A stretch of 64,000 bases of DNA from Brevibacterium sp. XM4083. Its GTDB lineage: Bacteria > Actinomycetota > Actinomycetes > Actinomycetales > Brevibacteriaceae. The position numbers and the translations under genes were made by a program. Shown piece by piece: positions 54,585 to 63,999 of the stretch. The stretch is from positions 1,210,555 through 1,274,554 of the forward strand of contig NZ_VFYR02000001.1 in NCBI RefSeq assembly GCF_006489205.2, written 5' to 3'. Numbering within the stretch: the stretch's first letter is position 1; the number at the start of each line of letters is the position of its first letter. A model generated the notes under the pieces. That model worked only from the letters and a program-made list of their open reading frames with translations. It did not search any database and was not told the origin of the DNA.

Positions 54585-56282
54585 TCACCCGAAGGTCACG
54601 TTGAGGATGATGACAAGGACCAGGGCGACGCCGGCGACGGGCACCGGTCGCTTCCAGATCGGAGGCGTCGGCTCGTTCGCATCGGCGAAGTCGGCCTTCG
54701 GCGTCTCCGAGTAGACGAGTCCGCGCAGCTCCGCAGCCGGTTTCGGAGTGGTCTGATAGGTGACGATCACCGAGAGGACGATGTCGACGACGAAGGCCGT
54801 GCTGGCGGCGAGGAACGCTGCGCCCTGTCCGGGCAGGTCGAACACGCCGGTTTCGCTGAGGATGAAGACGGCCACGGCTGAGAGGGTGCCCCCGACGAGA
54901 CCGACCCAGCCGGCGGTCGCGGTCATGCGCTTCCAGAACATGCCCAGGATGAATGTCGCGAACAGCGGAGCGTTGAAGAAGCCGAACAGCGTCTGCAGGT
55001 AGTCCATGAGGTTGGAGAAGTTGCCGGCGATGAGGGCGGTGAAGATTGCGACGACGCACGCTCCCACCGTGGCGTACCGCCCGACCTTGAGGTAGTAGTC
55101 GTCCTCGCGGTCCTTGACCACGTACTGCTGCCACAGGTCGTAGCTGAAGACCGTGTTGAATGCGGAGATGTTCGCGGCCATCCCGGCCATGAATGCCGCC
55201 AGGAGACCGGCGATCGCGATGCCGAGGAGACCGTTGGGCAGGACCTCGCGCATGAGCAGGAGGAGCGCGTCGTTGTAGGTCACACCGGTCTGGGCCTGGG
55301 CGGTCGCCTCGTCGACGGTCATCGAGATCTGCTTGAACTGCGTGAGCTGGGTGACGAGCACGGCGGCGATCATGCCGGGAACGACGACGATGAAGGGGAT
55401 GAGCATCTTCGGGAAGGCACCGAGGATCGGAGTCAGTCGGGCAGCGTTGATGCTCTTCGAGGCCATGGCCCGCTGCACCTCGACGAAGTTCGTCGTCCAA
55501 TAGCCGAATGAGAGGACGAATCCGAGACCGAAGACGATCCCGATCACCGAGAGCACGGGGTTGGAGAAGCCCGAGAGCTGTTCGCCGGGCCAGCTGCTCA
55601 GCTGCTCCGCCCCGAGCATCCCATCATTGCTCACTCTCTCGACGAGGCCGTCCCAGCCGCCGACACGATTGAGTCCGATGATCGTCAGCGGGAGGAGGGC
55701 GGCGACGATGACGAAGAACTGGAGTACCTCGTTGTAGATCGCAGCAGTGAGACCGCCGAGTGTGATGTAGGAGAGGACGATCGCCGCGGCGACGACGAGC
55801 GCAAGCCACAGCGGCCAGCCGAGAAGACGGTTGACGATCGTGCCCAGGAGGAAGAGGTTGACGCCGGCGATGAGGATCTGCGCGATCGCGAAGGAGAGCG
55901 CATTGACGAGGTGGGCTCCCGTGCCGAAGCGTCTGCGCATGAACTCGGGGACCGAGCGGACCTTCGAACCGTAGTAGAAGGGCATCATCACGACGCCGAG
56001 GAAGAGCATCGCCGGGACGGCGCCGATCCAGAAGTAGTGCATCGTCGGCATGCCGTACTGAGCACCGGTCGCCGACATGCCCATGATCTCCACGGCGCCG
56101 AGGTTCGCGGATACGAAGGCCAGTGCGGTCACCCAGGCGGGAAGGCTGCGTCCGGAGAGAAGGAATTCGATGCTCGAGGAGATGCCGCGTTTGGCGAACC
56201 AGCCGATTCCGAGGACGAAGACGAAGTAGATCGCGATGAGCAGATAGTCGATCCACTGCGCGTCGAGTCGGATGTCGTCCAC
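54585..56282 (-). CDS. Sodium:solute symporter, probable sugar transporter (SGLT-like)
   Basis: A 565-residue SSS-family transporter with about 14 spans. The segments SGRSLPAWVTALAFVSANLG, AVEIMGMSATGAQYG and SYITLGGLTAAIYNEVLQFF are typical of the SGLT branch, which includes Vibrio vSGLT for galactose. The Na+ site region near residues 55-65 and the GGLTAAIY unwound segment are conserved. GTG 56282 follows GGAGGA. Given galT and galK next door, Na+/galactose uptake is the likely role. Confidence 0.9.
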   Translation of the reverse strand: MDDIRLDAQWIDYLLIAIYFVFVLGIGWFAKRGISSSIEFLLSGRSLPAWVTALAFVSANLGAVEIMGMSATGAQYGMPTMHYFWIGAVPAMLFLGVVMMPFYYGSKVRSVPEFMRRRFGTGAHLVNALSFAIAQILIAGVNLFLLGTIVNRLLGWPLWLALVVAAAIVLSYITLGGLTAAIYNEVLQFFVIVAALLPLTIIGLNRVGGWDGLVERVSNDGMLGAEQLSSWPGEQLSGFSNPVLSVIGIVFGLGFVLSFGYWTTNFVEVQRAMASKSINAARLTPILGAFPKMLIPFIVVVPGMIAAVLVTQLTQFKQISMTVDEATAQAQTGVTYNDALLLLMREVLPNGLLGIAIAGLLAAFMAGMAANISAFNTVFSYDLWQQYVVKDREDDYYLKVGRYATVGACVVAIFTALIAGNFSNLMDYLQTLFGFFNAPLFATFILGMFWKRMTATAGWVGLVGGTLSAVAVFILSETGVFDLPGQGAAFLAASTAFVVDIVLSVIVTYQTTPKPAAELRGLVYSETPKADFADANEPTPPIWKRPVPVAGVALVLVIILNVTFG

Positions 56283-56340
56283 GGGTCCTCCAGCGTCGTC
56301 GGTGAATGGCTGCGCATCATGACAGCCGTCTCAGATCGAC

Positions 56341-56400
56341 ACTCTAGAACAGAGTTCGCGTGATCGCTAGTGAACGGGTTTGAAAAGTTTTGATCGTTAT
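56341..56400 (-). promoter_or_regulatory. Symporter promoter region with possible DeoR sites
   Basis: TAGAGT on the minus strand (56346-56341) may be the -10. On that strand GATCAAAACTTTTCAAA (56393-56377) resembles the GATCGAAAA block in the galT promoter. ACTCT/AGAGT arms (56341-56355) overlap the -10. The sites are candidates only. Confidence 0.4.
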
Positions 56401-56412
56401 TCCGCGGTCGTC

Positions 56413-57171
56413 TCAGGCGACCTCGACGTCGACCCCGGCCGTGCGCAGGGCTTCGATCTCTCCCGCGTCGCTCTTCCCATCGGTGACGACCGTGCCGATC
56501 TCGTCCGTGGGGACGGTGAGGACGGAGGAGCGGACGCCGATCTTCGTGTGGTCGACGAGGGCGACGACGCGCTCGGCCCGCGAGGCCATCGCCCGGTCGG
56601 TGTCGGCGACGGGGACGGCCGGGGTGGAGAGGCCGAAGTCCGCGGCGAGACCGTTGCCGGAGAGGAATGCCGTGTCGACGCGCAGCCCCTGCAACTGGGT
56701 CACGGTGCTCCCTCCGACGAGGGCGCGGATCGGATGGCGGAGGGCGCCGCCGACGACGATGACCTCGTTGTCGGGGGAGCCGACCATGGCTTCGGCGACG
56801 AGGAGGGAGTTCGTCACCACGCGCAGACCGGTGCGCCCGACGAGCTCCTTGGCGAGCAGCTCGGTCGTCGTCCCGGGCCCCAGTGCCACGACGTCGCCGG
56901 GGCGCACGTGGGCGGCCGCGGCGATCGCGATCGCGGTCTTCTCAGCCAGCGCCTGTTCGAGCTTCTCCGCGTAGCTCGACTCGCGAGCACTCGAAGCGAT
57001 CACTGCACCGCCGTGGGTGCGGTGGAGTCGGCCCTCGTCGGCGAGCTGATCGAGGTCACGGCGGATGGTCACCGCCGAGGCGTCGAGGAGTTCGGTGAGG
57101 GCGGAGATCGAGACGGCGCCGTCGCGTTCGATCGTCTCGACGATGATGCGGCGTCTCTGGGCGGCGATCAT
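56413..57171 (-). CDS. DeoR/GlpR family transcriptional regulator
   Basis: A 252-residue sugar-type repressor. The HTH reads RRRIIVETIERDGAVSISAL with ASAVTIRRDLDQL (residues about 6-45), then LHRTHGGAV, a DeoR hallmark. The C-terminal sensor domain has LGPGTTTELLA, VTNSLLVAEAM and LSGNGLAADFGLSTP; it usually binds a sugar phosphate. It sits upstream of the symporter gene and probably controls the gal genes. The start MIAAQRRR at 57171 is 7 bp from the IclR stop. Confidence 0.9.
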   Translation of the reverse strand: MIAAQRRRIIVETIERDGAVSISALTELLDASAVTIRRDLDQLADEGRLHRTHGGAVIASSARESSYAEKLEQALAEKTAIAIAAAAHVRPGDVVALGPGTTTELLAKELVGRTGLRVVTNSLLVAEAMVGSPDNEVIVVGGALRHPIRALVGGSTVTQLQGLRVDTAFLSGNGLAADFGLSTPAVPVADTDRAMASRAERVVALVDHTKIGVRSSVLTVPTDEIGTVVTDGKSDAGEIEALRTAGVDVEVA

Positions 57172-57178
57172 CGCGCCG

Positions 57179-57895
57179 TCAGCCTCGGACGAGGGCCTCG
57201 GTGAGCGCCCGGGCGGCGTCGACGACGGCCTTCGCGTGGAGCCGGCCCGGCTGGCGGGTGAGGCGGTCGACGGGTCCGGAGATCGAGACCGCGGCGACGA
57301 CCCGGTTGCTCGGACCCCGCACGGGGGCGGAAACGGAGGCGACGCCGCGTTCGCGTTCGGCGATCGACTGCGCCCAGCCTCGGCGGCGGACACCGGAGAG
57401 CATGGTCGCGGAGAACCGGGCGCCGCGCAGGCCGGTGTGGAGGCGGTCGGGCTCCTCCCAGGCCAGCAGCACCTGGGCAGCGGACCCGGCCCGCATGCTC
57501 AGGGTCGCCCCGATCGGCACCGAGTCGCGCAGACCCACGGGGCGTTCGGCCGCGGCCACGCACAGGCGCAGATCGCCCTGGCGGCGGAAGAGCTGCGCCG
57601 ATTCGCCGGTCTGGTCGCGCAGCTGCCCGAGCACCGGTCCGGCGGCGGCGAGGAGGCGATCCTCGCCGGCGGCAGACGAGAGCTCGGCCAGTCGCGGACC
57701 GAGGACGAAGCGTCCCTGGAGGTCACGGCCGACGATGCGGTGGAACTCGAGGGCGACGGCGAGACGGTGAGCGGTCGGTCGAGCGAGTCCGGTGAGCGAG
57801 ACGAGCTCGGCCAGAGACGCAGGTCCGGCCTCGAGGGCGGAGAGAACCATTGCGGCCTTGTCGATGACGCCGACGCCGCTACCATTGCTTGTCAT
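57179..57895 (-). CDS. IclR family regulator (NdgR/LtbR-type)
   Basis: A 238-residue regulator. The start MTSNGSGVGVIDKAAMVLSA closely resembles NdgR/LtbR proteins that control leucine biosynthesis in Streptomyces and corynebacteria. The HTH is ASLAELVSLTGLARPTAHRL (about 26-45). The ligand domain includes LRDSVPIGATLSMRAGSAAQ and SVSAPVRGPSNRVVAAVSIS. I chose ATG 57895; ATG 57904 is possible. On the minus strand TTGCAT-18 bp-CACAAT ends 7 nt before 57895, so the mRNA may be leaderless. Divergent from leuC. Confidence 0.9.
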   Translation of the reverse strand: MTSNGSGVGVIDKAAMVLSALEAGPASLAELVSLTGLARPTAHRLAVALEFHRIVGRDLQGRFVLGPRLAELSSAAGEDRLLAAAGPVLGQLRDQTGESAQLFRRQGDLRLCVAAAERPVGLRDSVPIGATLSMRAGSAAQVLLAWEEPDRLHTGLRGARFSATMLSGVRRRGWAQSIAERERGVASVSAPVRGPSNRVVAAVSISGPVDRLTRQPGRLHAKAVVDAARALTEALVRG

Positions 57896-57902
57896 AGACA
57901 CC

Positions 57903-57961
57903 ATTGTGCGCGTCTCATTGAGCGAGATGCAAGTTCGGAATGCGATACGGGCGAGTAGATT
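57903..57961. promoter_or_regulatory. IclR/leuC divergent control region
   Basis: The IclR promoter is TTGCAT (57932-57927) and CACAAT (57908-57903) on the minus strand with an 18-bp spacer. CTCATTGAG (57914-57922), within TCTCATTGAGCGAGA, sits in that spacer and is a good operator. For leuC, TAGATT (57956-57961) is a plausible -10 with TTCGGA upstream. Confidence 0.6.
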
Positions 57962-58047
57962 CCTGTCCACACCCATCGGTGAGCATCCGGCGAGCCGATC
58001 GGATGCCCCAGGCGACCGCACTCGGACGCCGAGAAGAAGCACAACGC

Positions 58048-58066
58048 GTACGGAGGATCTCCGTAC
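58048..58066 (+). other. Hairpin in the leuC leader
   Basis: GTACGGA (58048-58054) pairs with TCCGTAC (58060-58066) over a 5-nt loop, ending a few bases before the leuC ribosome site GGGAGGA. It may affect translation or mRNA stability. I see no leucine-rich leader peptide in this region. Confidence 0.4.
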
Positions 58067-58080
58067 CGGCGGGAGGAACC

Positions 58081-59565
58081 ATGCCACGCACATTGGCCGA
58101 GAAGGTCTGGGCCGATCACGTCGTCTCCGAGGGGGAGGACGGAGCGCCGGACCTCATCTACATCGACCTCCACCTCGTCCATGAGGTGACCAGCCCGCAG
58201 GCCTTCGACGGACTCCGACTCGCCGGGCGCCCCGTGCGCCGCCCCGACCTCACGATCGCCACCGAGGACCACAACACGCCCACGTGGGACATCGACAAGC
58301 CGATCGCCGAACCGACCTCGCGCACGCAGATCGAGACCCTGCGGAAGAACGCCGAGGAGTTCGGGATCCGGCTCCACAGCCTCGGCGACGCCGATCAGGG
58401 CATCGTCCACGTCGTCGGCCCCCAGCTCGGGCTCACCCAGCCGGGCACGACCGTCGTCTGCGGCGACTCGCACACCTCGACCCACGGAGCGTTCGGGGCG
58501 CTCGCCTTCGGCATCGGCACCTCCGAGGTCGAACACGTCCTCGCCACCCAGACGCTCAGCCTCAAGCCGTTCAAGACGATGTCGATCACCGTCGACGGGC
58601 AGCTGCCCGAGGGCTCGACGGCCAAGGACATCATCCTCGCGATCATCGCGAAGATCGGCACCGGCGGCGGACAGGGCTACGTGCTCGAGTACCGCGGCTC
58701 GGCGATCCGCTCCCTGTCGATGGAGGCGCGGATGACGATCTGCAACATGTCCATCGAGGCCGGCGCTCGCGCGGGCATGGTCGCCCCCGACGAGACGACC
58801 TTCGACTACGTCAAGGGCCGCCCCCACGCCCCCGAGGGCGAGGACTGGGACGCCGCCGTGGAGTACTGGAAGACCCTCTACACCGATGAGGGCGCGACCT
58901 TCGACGCCGAGGTGGTCCTCGAGGCCGCCGACATCGAACCCTTCGTCACGTGGGGGACGAACCCCGGTCAGGGCCTGCCGCTGTCGGCCGCGGTGCCCTC
59001 GCCTGACGACTTCGCCGATGAGAACGACAAGGTCGCCGCCGCGAACGCGCTCGCCTACATGGGCCTGACCCCGGGCACCCCGCTGCGCGAGATCGAGGTC
59101 GACACCGTCTTCCTCGGATCGTGCACGAACTCCCGGATCGAGGATCTCCGTGCCGCCGCCGAGGTGGTCCGGGGCCGGCGGAAGGCCGAGAACGTCCGCT
59201 TCATGGTCGTCCCCGGATCCGCGAAGGTCCGCCTCCAGGCCGAAGCCGAGGGCCTCGACGTGATCTTCAAGGACTTCGGTGCCGAATGGCGCTTCGCCGG
59301 CTGCTCGATGTGCCTGGGGATGAACCCCGACCAGCTCGCCGAGGGGGAGCGGTGCGCTTCGACGTCGAACCGCAACTTCGAGGGCCGGCAGGGCAAGGGC
59401 GGACGCACCCATCTCGTCTCCCCGCTCGTCGCCGCAGCGACCGCGGTCCGCGGCACCCTGTCCTCGCCCGGGGACGTCGCCGACCTGCCCCGGGACGCCG
59501 AACCGGTGGACTGGATCCCGGAGCGCCCGACGATCCCCCTCACCCCCACCTCGGCGAACGCGTAA
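58081..59565 (+). CDS. leuC: 3-isopropylmalate dehydratase large subunit
   Basis: A 494-residue aconitase-family subunit that isomerises isopropylmalate with LeuD. The 4Fe-4S ligands are Cys348 in [13 protein letters not shown] and Cys408 and Cys411 in [13 protein letters not shown]. The active-site stretch [18 protein letters not shown] is intact. ATG 58081 follows GGGAGGAA. leuD follows after 9 bp. The IclR regulator is divergent and is the likely controller. Confidence 0.97.
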   Translation: MPRTLAEKVWADHVVSEGEDGAPDLIYIDLHLVHEVTSPQAFDGLRLAGRPVRRPDLTIATEDHNTPTWDIDKPIAEPTSRTQIETLRKNAEEFGIRLHSLGDADQGIVHVVGPQLGLTQPGTTVVCGDSHTSTHGAFGALAFGIGTSEVEHVLATQTLSLKPFKTMSITVDGQLPEGSTAKDIILAIIAKIGTGGGQGYVLEYRGSAIRSLSMEARMTICNMSIEAGARAGMVAPDETTFDYVKGRPHAPEGEDWDAAVEYWKTLYTDEGATFDAEVVLEAADIEPFVTWGTNPGQGLPLSAAVPSPDDFADENDKVAAANALAYMGLTPGTPLREIEVDTVFLGSCTNSRIEDLRAAAEVVRGRRKAENVRFMVVPGSAKVRLQAEAEGLDVIFKDFGAEWRFAGCSMCLGMNPDQLAEGERCASTSNRNFEGRQGKGGRTHLVSPLVAAATAVRGTLSSPGDVADLPRDAEPVDWIPERPTIPLTPTSANA

Positions 59566-59574
59566 GGAGCAGCC

Positions 59575-60174
59575 ATGGAAGCCTTCACCACCCACACCGG
59601 CATCGGCGTGCCCCTGCGCCGGTCGAACGTCGACACCGACCAGATCATCCCCGCGAAGTTCCTCAAGCGGGTCACCCGCACCGGCTTCGAAGACGCCCTC
59701 TTCTCCCGCTGGCGCACGGCCGAGGACTTCGTCCTCAACGACCCCGACTTCGCATCCGGCTCCGTCCTCGTCGCAGGCCCCGACTTCGGCACCGGCTCCT
59801 CCCGTGAGCACGCCGTGTGGGCGCTCAAGGATTACGGGTTCCGCGTCGTCCTCTCCTCGCGCTTCGGCGACATCTTCCGCGGCAACTCCGGTAAGGAGGG
59901 CCTGCTCGCCGCCCAGCTCGAGCAGGACGACATCGAACTCATCTGGAAGATCCTCGAGAACCATCCGGGCACCTCGATCACCGTCGACCTCGAGTCGAGG
60001 ACCGTGACATGCGACTCGCTCACGGTGCCCTTCCAGATCGACGACTACACGCGCTGGCGTCTCCTCGAGGGCCACGACGACATCAGCCTGACCTTGGCGA
60101 AAGAGGACGAGATCGCGGCGTACGAGGCCGGGCGGCCCGCTCACAAACCCCGCACCCTGCCTGCGCGGGTCTGA
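59575..60174 (+). CDS. leuD: 3-isopropylmalate dehydratase small subunit
   Basis: A 199-residue swivelling-domain subunit. Family motifs are [20 protein letters not shown] (8-27) with [25 protein letters not shown] and [18 protein letters not shown]. Length is normal for bacterial LeuD. AAGGAG precedes the ATG. It forms a two-gene unit with leuC; murA follows after 120 bp. Confidence 0.97.
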   Translation: MEAFTTHTGIGVPLRRSNVDTDQIIPAKFLKRVTRTGFEDALFSRWRTAEDFVLNDPDFASGSVLVAGPDFGTGSSREHAVWALKDYGFRVVLSSRFGDIFRGNSGKEGLLAAQLEQDDIELIWKILENHPGTSITVDLESRTVTCDSLTVPFQIDDYTRWRLLEGHDDISLTLAKEDEIAAYEAGRPAHKPRTLPARV

Positions 60175-60294
60175 TCCGCCGACTCCGGGTCGGGGCGTCG
60201 TCTGCGCTAGTCTTGGACGAGTCCGGAATCGACTCGGGACGGCCTCCCGAGGCGGTGCCGACGAGTGCGCTGTTCGACGATCAGAGGGAGGAAC

Positions 60295-61611
60295 ATGCTC
60301 GAAGTCCGCGGCGGAAATCCGCTCGGGGGAACCGTGCGGGTCAGGGGCGCGAAGAACCTGGTGCCCAAGGCGATGGTCGCCTCCCTGCTCGGAGAGACCC
60401 CGTCCGTCCTCCGCGGAGTCCCGCAGATCCGCGACGTCGAGATCGTCACCGGTCTCCTCGAACTCCACGGGGTGCGGGTGAGCCAGGCCCCCGACGGGGA
60501 CCAGCCTGACGGCGAGCTGCACCTCGACCCCTCCGAGGTCGCCCAGGGCTCGATCGTCGACATCGACGCCCACGCCGGATCCTCCCGGATCCCCATCCTC
60601 TTCTGCGGACCCCTCCTCCACAGCCTCGGGCAGGCGTTCATCCCCGACCTCGGCGGATGCCACATCGGCGACCGCCCCATCAACTTCCACCTCGACGTGC
60701 TCCGGCAGTTCGGCGCCGAGGTGGACAAGACCGCCGGGGGCATCATGCTCTCGACGAAGCGCCGCCTCCAGGGCACGAAGGTCGAACTCCCGTACCCCTC
60801 GGTCGGAGCGACCGAACAGGTCCTGCTCACGGCCGTGCGTGCCGAGGGCATCACCGAGCTGCGGGGAGCGGCGATCGAACCGGAGATCATGGACCTCATC
60901 GCGCTGCTGCAGAAGATGGGCGCGATCATCACCGTCGACACCGACCGAGTCGTGCGCATCGAAGGGGTCGACTCCCTCCACGGGTACATCCACCGGGCAC
61001 TGCCCGACCGCAACGAGACCGCCTCGTGGGCCTCTGCCGCACTCGCCACCGGCGGTGACATCGTCGTCGAGGGCGCCTCGCAGCCGGAGATGATCACGTT
61101 CCTCAACGTCTTCCGCAAGATCGGCGGCGAATTCGAGGTCGATGAGACCGGCATCCGCTTCCGCCACCCCGGCGGCCGGCTCTCCTCGTTCGCCCTCGAG
61201 ACCGACGTCCACCCCGGCTTCATGACCGACTGGCAGCAGCCGCTCGTCGTCGCCATGACCCAGGCCGAGGGACTGTCGATCATCCACGAGACCGTCTATG
61301 AGAACCGTTTCGGCTTCACCCACGCCCTCGTCGAGATGGGGGCGAAGATCCAGCTCTACCGCGAATGCCTCGGCGGCACCCCGTGCCGGTTCGGGCGGCG
61401 GAACTACGCGCATTCGGCCGTCGTGTCCGGACCGACCGAGCTCAAGGGCACCCGCATCGACGTCCCCGACCTGCGCGGCGGCTTCAGCCATCTCATCGCC
61501 GCCCTCGCCGCCCAGGGCCGGAGCGAGGTCCACGGGATCGAGCTCATCAACCGCGGGTACGAGAACTTCCTCGACAAACTCCAGGGCCTCGGTGCGGAGG
61601 TCTCGGCATGA
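60295..61611 (+). CDS. murA: UDP-N-acetylglucosamine 1-carboxyvinyltransferase
   Basis: The 438-residue first committed enzyme of peptidoglycan synthesis, adding enolpyruvate from PEP to UDP-GlcNAc. The opening GNPLGGTVRVRGAKNLVPKA carries the conserved Lys. The active-site Cys122 lies in LGGCHIGDRPINFHL, where M. tuberculosis has Asp. C-terminal RGGFSHLIAALAAQGRSEVHG and GYENFLDKLQGLGA are typical. GAGGGAGGAA precedes the ATG. It overlaps the next gene by 4 bp. Confidence 0.96.
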   Translation: MLEVRGGNPLGGTVRVRGAKNLVPKAMVASLLGETPSVLRGVPQIRDVEIVTGLLELHGVRVSQAPDGDQPDGELHLDPSEVAQGSIVDIDAHAGSSRIPILFCGPLLHSLGQAFIPDLGGCHIGDRPINFHLDVLRQFGAEVDKTAGGIMLSTKRRLQGTKVELPYPSVGATEQVLLTAVRAEGITELRGAAIEPEIMDLIALLQKMGAIITVDTDRVVRIEGVDSLHGYIHRALPDRNETASWASAALATGGDIVVEGASQPEMITFLNVFRKIGGEFEVDETGIRFRHPGGRLSSFALETDVHPGFMTDWQQPLVVAMTQAEGLSIIHETVYENRFGFTHALVEMGAKIQLYRECLGGTPCRFGRRNYAHSAVVSGPTELKGTRIDVPDLRGGFSHLIAALAAQGRSEVHGIELINRGYENFLDKLQGLGAEVSA

Positions 61612-62414
61612 GCGGCACCGGCAGGGATGCCGGCACGGGCAGGGGCGCGAACGGCGGCAGGGGCGCGAGCAGGCAGCCCGGTGAGCACATCGTCTCGTTC
61701 GAACCCAAGGACGTCGCCTCGCAGCGCCGGGTCGCCTTCGGTGTCGCCTCGGCGGCCTACGGGCTCTTCCGCCTGACCTCGAAGATGCGCATCGAGAACG
61801 CCCAGGCGCTGCCGGTGGGTCAGGGCACGATCGTCGCCGCTTACCACGCCAACCACCTCGACCCGATCCTCGTCGGACTCGCCGTGTGGCGCAGCGGCCG
61901 GCTCCCGCACTTCCTCGCGAAGTCGACGCTCTTCTCCGGGCCCCTCGGCGTCATCCTCAAGGGACTCGGCCAGATCCCGGTGCTGCGCGCCTCGGCGCAG
62001 GCGGGGGACTCCCTCGAATACGCGAAGGAGGCCCTGCAGAAGGGCGAGACCGTCGTCATCTACCCCGAGGGGACGCTGACGAAGGACGAGCACTTCTGGC
62101 CCGAGCGCTTCAAGTCCGGCACGGCCCGGCTCGCCCTCGAGACGGGGGCGCCGATCGTCCCCGCCGCGCACTGGGGGCTCGAGACCGTCAAACCCCGCGG
62201 TCGGCTCATTCCCCGCCCGCGCCCGCTCACGCACACCAGCGTCGTCCGCTTCGGCGAACCGCTGGACTACACCGACCTCTGGGAGCACCGGGGGGAGAGG
62301 AGCTCGATGGCGACGCTGACGACGAGGCTGACGAACACCATCGCAGGCATGGTCGCCGATCTCTCCGGCCGTGAGCTGCCCGAGAGGTTCCGCACCGAGG
62401 AGGCCGGCTCATGA
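61608..62414 (+). CDS. 1-acyl-sn-glycerol-3-phosphate acyltransferase family (PlsC-like)
   Basis: A 268-residue membrane-associated acyltransferase. The HX4D motif is in AAYHANHLDPILVGLAVW (about residues 79-90), and the second and third blocks are LGQIPVLRAS and VVIYPEGTLTKDE. Members acylate lysophosphatidate. The first 30 residues are Gly/Arg-rich and disordered. ATG 61608 overlaps the murA stop and its own stop overlaps gpsA, so murA-plsC-gpsA is one coupled unit linking cell wall and phospholipid supply. Confidence 0.92.
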   Translation: MSGTGRDAGTGRGANGGRGASRQPGEHIVSFEPKDVASQRRVAFGVASAAYGLFRLTSKMRIENAQALPVGQGTIVAAYHANHLDPILVGLAVWRSGRLPHFLAKSTLFSGPLGVILKGLGQIPVLRASAQAGDSLEYAKEALQKGETVVIYPEGTLTKDEHFWPERFKSGTARLALETGAPIVPAAHWGLETVKPRGRLIPRPRPLTHTSVVRFGEPLDYTDLWEHRGERSSMATLTTRLTNTIAGMVADLSGRELPERFRTEEAGS

Positions 62415-63424
62415 GCGCAGACAAGATCGCCGTGCTCGGCGCAGGATCGTGGGGGACGACGTATGCCGCCGTCATCGCCGACGCAGGCTTCCCGGTCGCG
62501 CTCTGGGCACGCCGGGAGGAGACCGTCGAGGAGATCAACACGGCGCACACGAACTCCCGCTACCTCGGCGACCGTGAGCTGCCGGAGACGATCACCGCCA
62601 CCACCGATGACATCGCCGCCGTCACCGACGCCGACGTCGTCATCCTCGCCGTGCCCGCGCAGACCCTGCGGGAGAACCTCAGCCGGTGGAAGGCGCACCT
62701 GCGTCCCGACGTCCGCCTGGTCAGCCTGATGAAGGGCATCGAGGTCGAGACGGGCAAGCGGATGTCGGAGGTCATCGCCGAGGTCGCCGAGGTCGATCCC
62801 GGACGGATCGCCGTCGTCTCCGGGCCCAACCTCGCCCGGGAGATCGCCGAACGCCAGCCGACTGCGACCGTCGTCGCCTCCTCCGATGCCGCCACCGCCG
62901 AGGTGGTCGCCGAGATCAGCGCGAACGCGTACTTCCGGCCGTACACGAACACCGACGTCGTCGGCGTCGAGATGGGCGGGGCGGTGAAGAACGTCATCGC
63001 TCTCGCCGTCGGCATCGCCGACGGGCAGCGCCTCGGCGACAACTCGAAGGCCTCGATCATCACCCGCGGCCTCGCCGAGACCTCCCGTCTCGCCGCGGCG
63101 ATGGGAGCCCAGCCGCACACGCTCTCCGGTCTCGCCGGGCTCGGCGACCTCGTCGCCACATGCGCCTCCCCGCTCTCGCGCAATCGCACGTTCGGGCGCC
63201 ACCTCGGCGAGGGGATGAGCCTCGAGGAGACGATCGCGCACACCGAGCAGACGGCCGAAGGGGTGAAGTCCTCACCCGCGGTCCTCGCCCTCGGGGAGCG
63301 ATACGGCGTCGACCTGCCGATCACCGAGGCGGTGAGCGCGGTGCTCGCCGGTCACCTGCAGGTTGACGAACTCGCGGGATTGCTGTTGTCTCGGAAGCGT
63401 AAGCACGAAGGCCCGCCGGCGTGA
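62411..63424 (+). CDS. gpsA: Glycerol-3-phosphate dehydrogenase [NAD(P)+]
   Basis: A 337-residue enzyme that makes sn-glycerol-3-phosphate for phospholipids. The NAD(P) motif is [19 protein letters not shown] (7-25). The catalytic lysine is Lys193 in [19 protein letters not shown]. The substrate loop [20 protein letters not shown] is conserved. The ATG overlaps the PlsC-like stop (ATGA). It lies next to the acyltransferase that uses its product's acylated form. Confidence 0.96.
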   Translation: MSADKIAVLGAGSWGTTYAAVIADAGFPVALWARREETVEEINTAHTNSRYLGDRELPETITATTDDIAAVTDADVVILAVPAQTLRENLSRWKAHLRPDVRLVSLMKGIEVETGKRMSEVIAEVAEVDPGRIAVVSGPNLAREIAERQPTATVVASSDAATAEVVAEISANAYFRPYTNTDVVGVEMGGAVKNVIALAVGIADGQRLGDNSKASIITRGLAETSRLAAAMGAQPHTLSGLAGLGDLVATCASPLSRNRTFGRHLGEGMSLEETIAHTEQTAEGVKSSPAVLALGERYGVDLPITEAVSAVLAGHLQVDELAGLLLSRKRKHEGPPA

Positions 63425-63465
63425 GCCGGAATCGTCCCACGAGTCCCACGAGCCAAGGAGCAGAC

Positions 63466-63999
63466 ATGAGCGTCAACTCACCGTTCTACAACCTTCCCGA
63501 GCTGCCGACCTTCACCCTGACCAGCACCGACATCGAGAACGGGGCACCGCTTCCGGCGGCGCAGGCCTCCGGAGCGATGGGTGTGCCCGGCGGTGAGGAC
63601 AAGTCCCCGCAGCTGTCGTGGTCGGGCTTCCCCGAGGAGACGAAGGCGTTCGCCGTCACCTGCTACGACCCCGACGCCCCGACCGGGTCGGGGTTCTGGC
63701 ACTGGACGGTCACCGACCTCGACGCCTCGGTGACCGAACTGCCCACCGACGCCGGCAACCCCGAGGCCGACCTCCTGCCCGCCGGTGCCGTGACGCTGAA
63801 GAACGACGCGGGCGAGCCGCGCTTCGTCGGCGCCGCCCCTCCCGAGGGCCACGGCCCGCACCGGTACTACTTCATCGTCACCGCACTCTCCGAGCCGCTG
63901 GGCATCGACGAGAGCGCGAGCCCGGCCTACGCCGGCTTCAACATGTACTTCAAGGGCATCGGCCGGGCCTGGCTCGAATGCACCTATGAGGCCGGCTGA
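63466..63999 (+). CDS. YbhB/YbcL family Raf kinase inhibitor-like (PEBP) protein
   Basis: A 177-residue phosphatidylethanolamine-binding-protein fold member. Diagnostic segments are [20 protein letters not shown], the anion-site motif [17 protein letters not shown] and [20 protein letters not shown]. The biological role of bacterial YbhB/YbcL proteins is unclear. ATG 63466 follows AAGGAG. It comes 41 bp after gpsA, and its stop is one base from the window edge. Confidence 0.93.
   Translation: MSVNSPFYNLPELPTFTLTSTDIENGAPLPAAQASGAMGVPGGEDKSPQLSWSGFPEETKAFAVTCYDPDAPTGSGFWHWTVTDLDASVTELPTDAGNPEADLLPAGAVTLKNDAGEPRFVGAAPPEGHGPHRYYFIVTALSEPLGIDESASPAYAGFNMYFKGIGRAWLECTYEAG

Noticed and set aside
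58000-58080. A leucine-rich attenuator peptide before leuC
   Set aside because: None of the three frames has a start followed by a leucine run; only a short hairpin is present.
57892-61533. 1213-codon open frame on the minus strand across leuC, leuD and murA
   Set aside because: It is antisense to three strongly conserved enzymes. Its product is an Asp/Gly/Arg/Val-rich low-complexity sequence, typical of the long spurious frames produced by high GC third positions.
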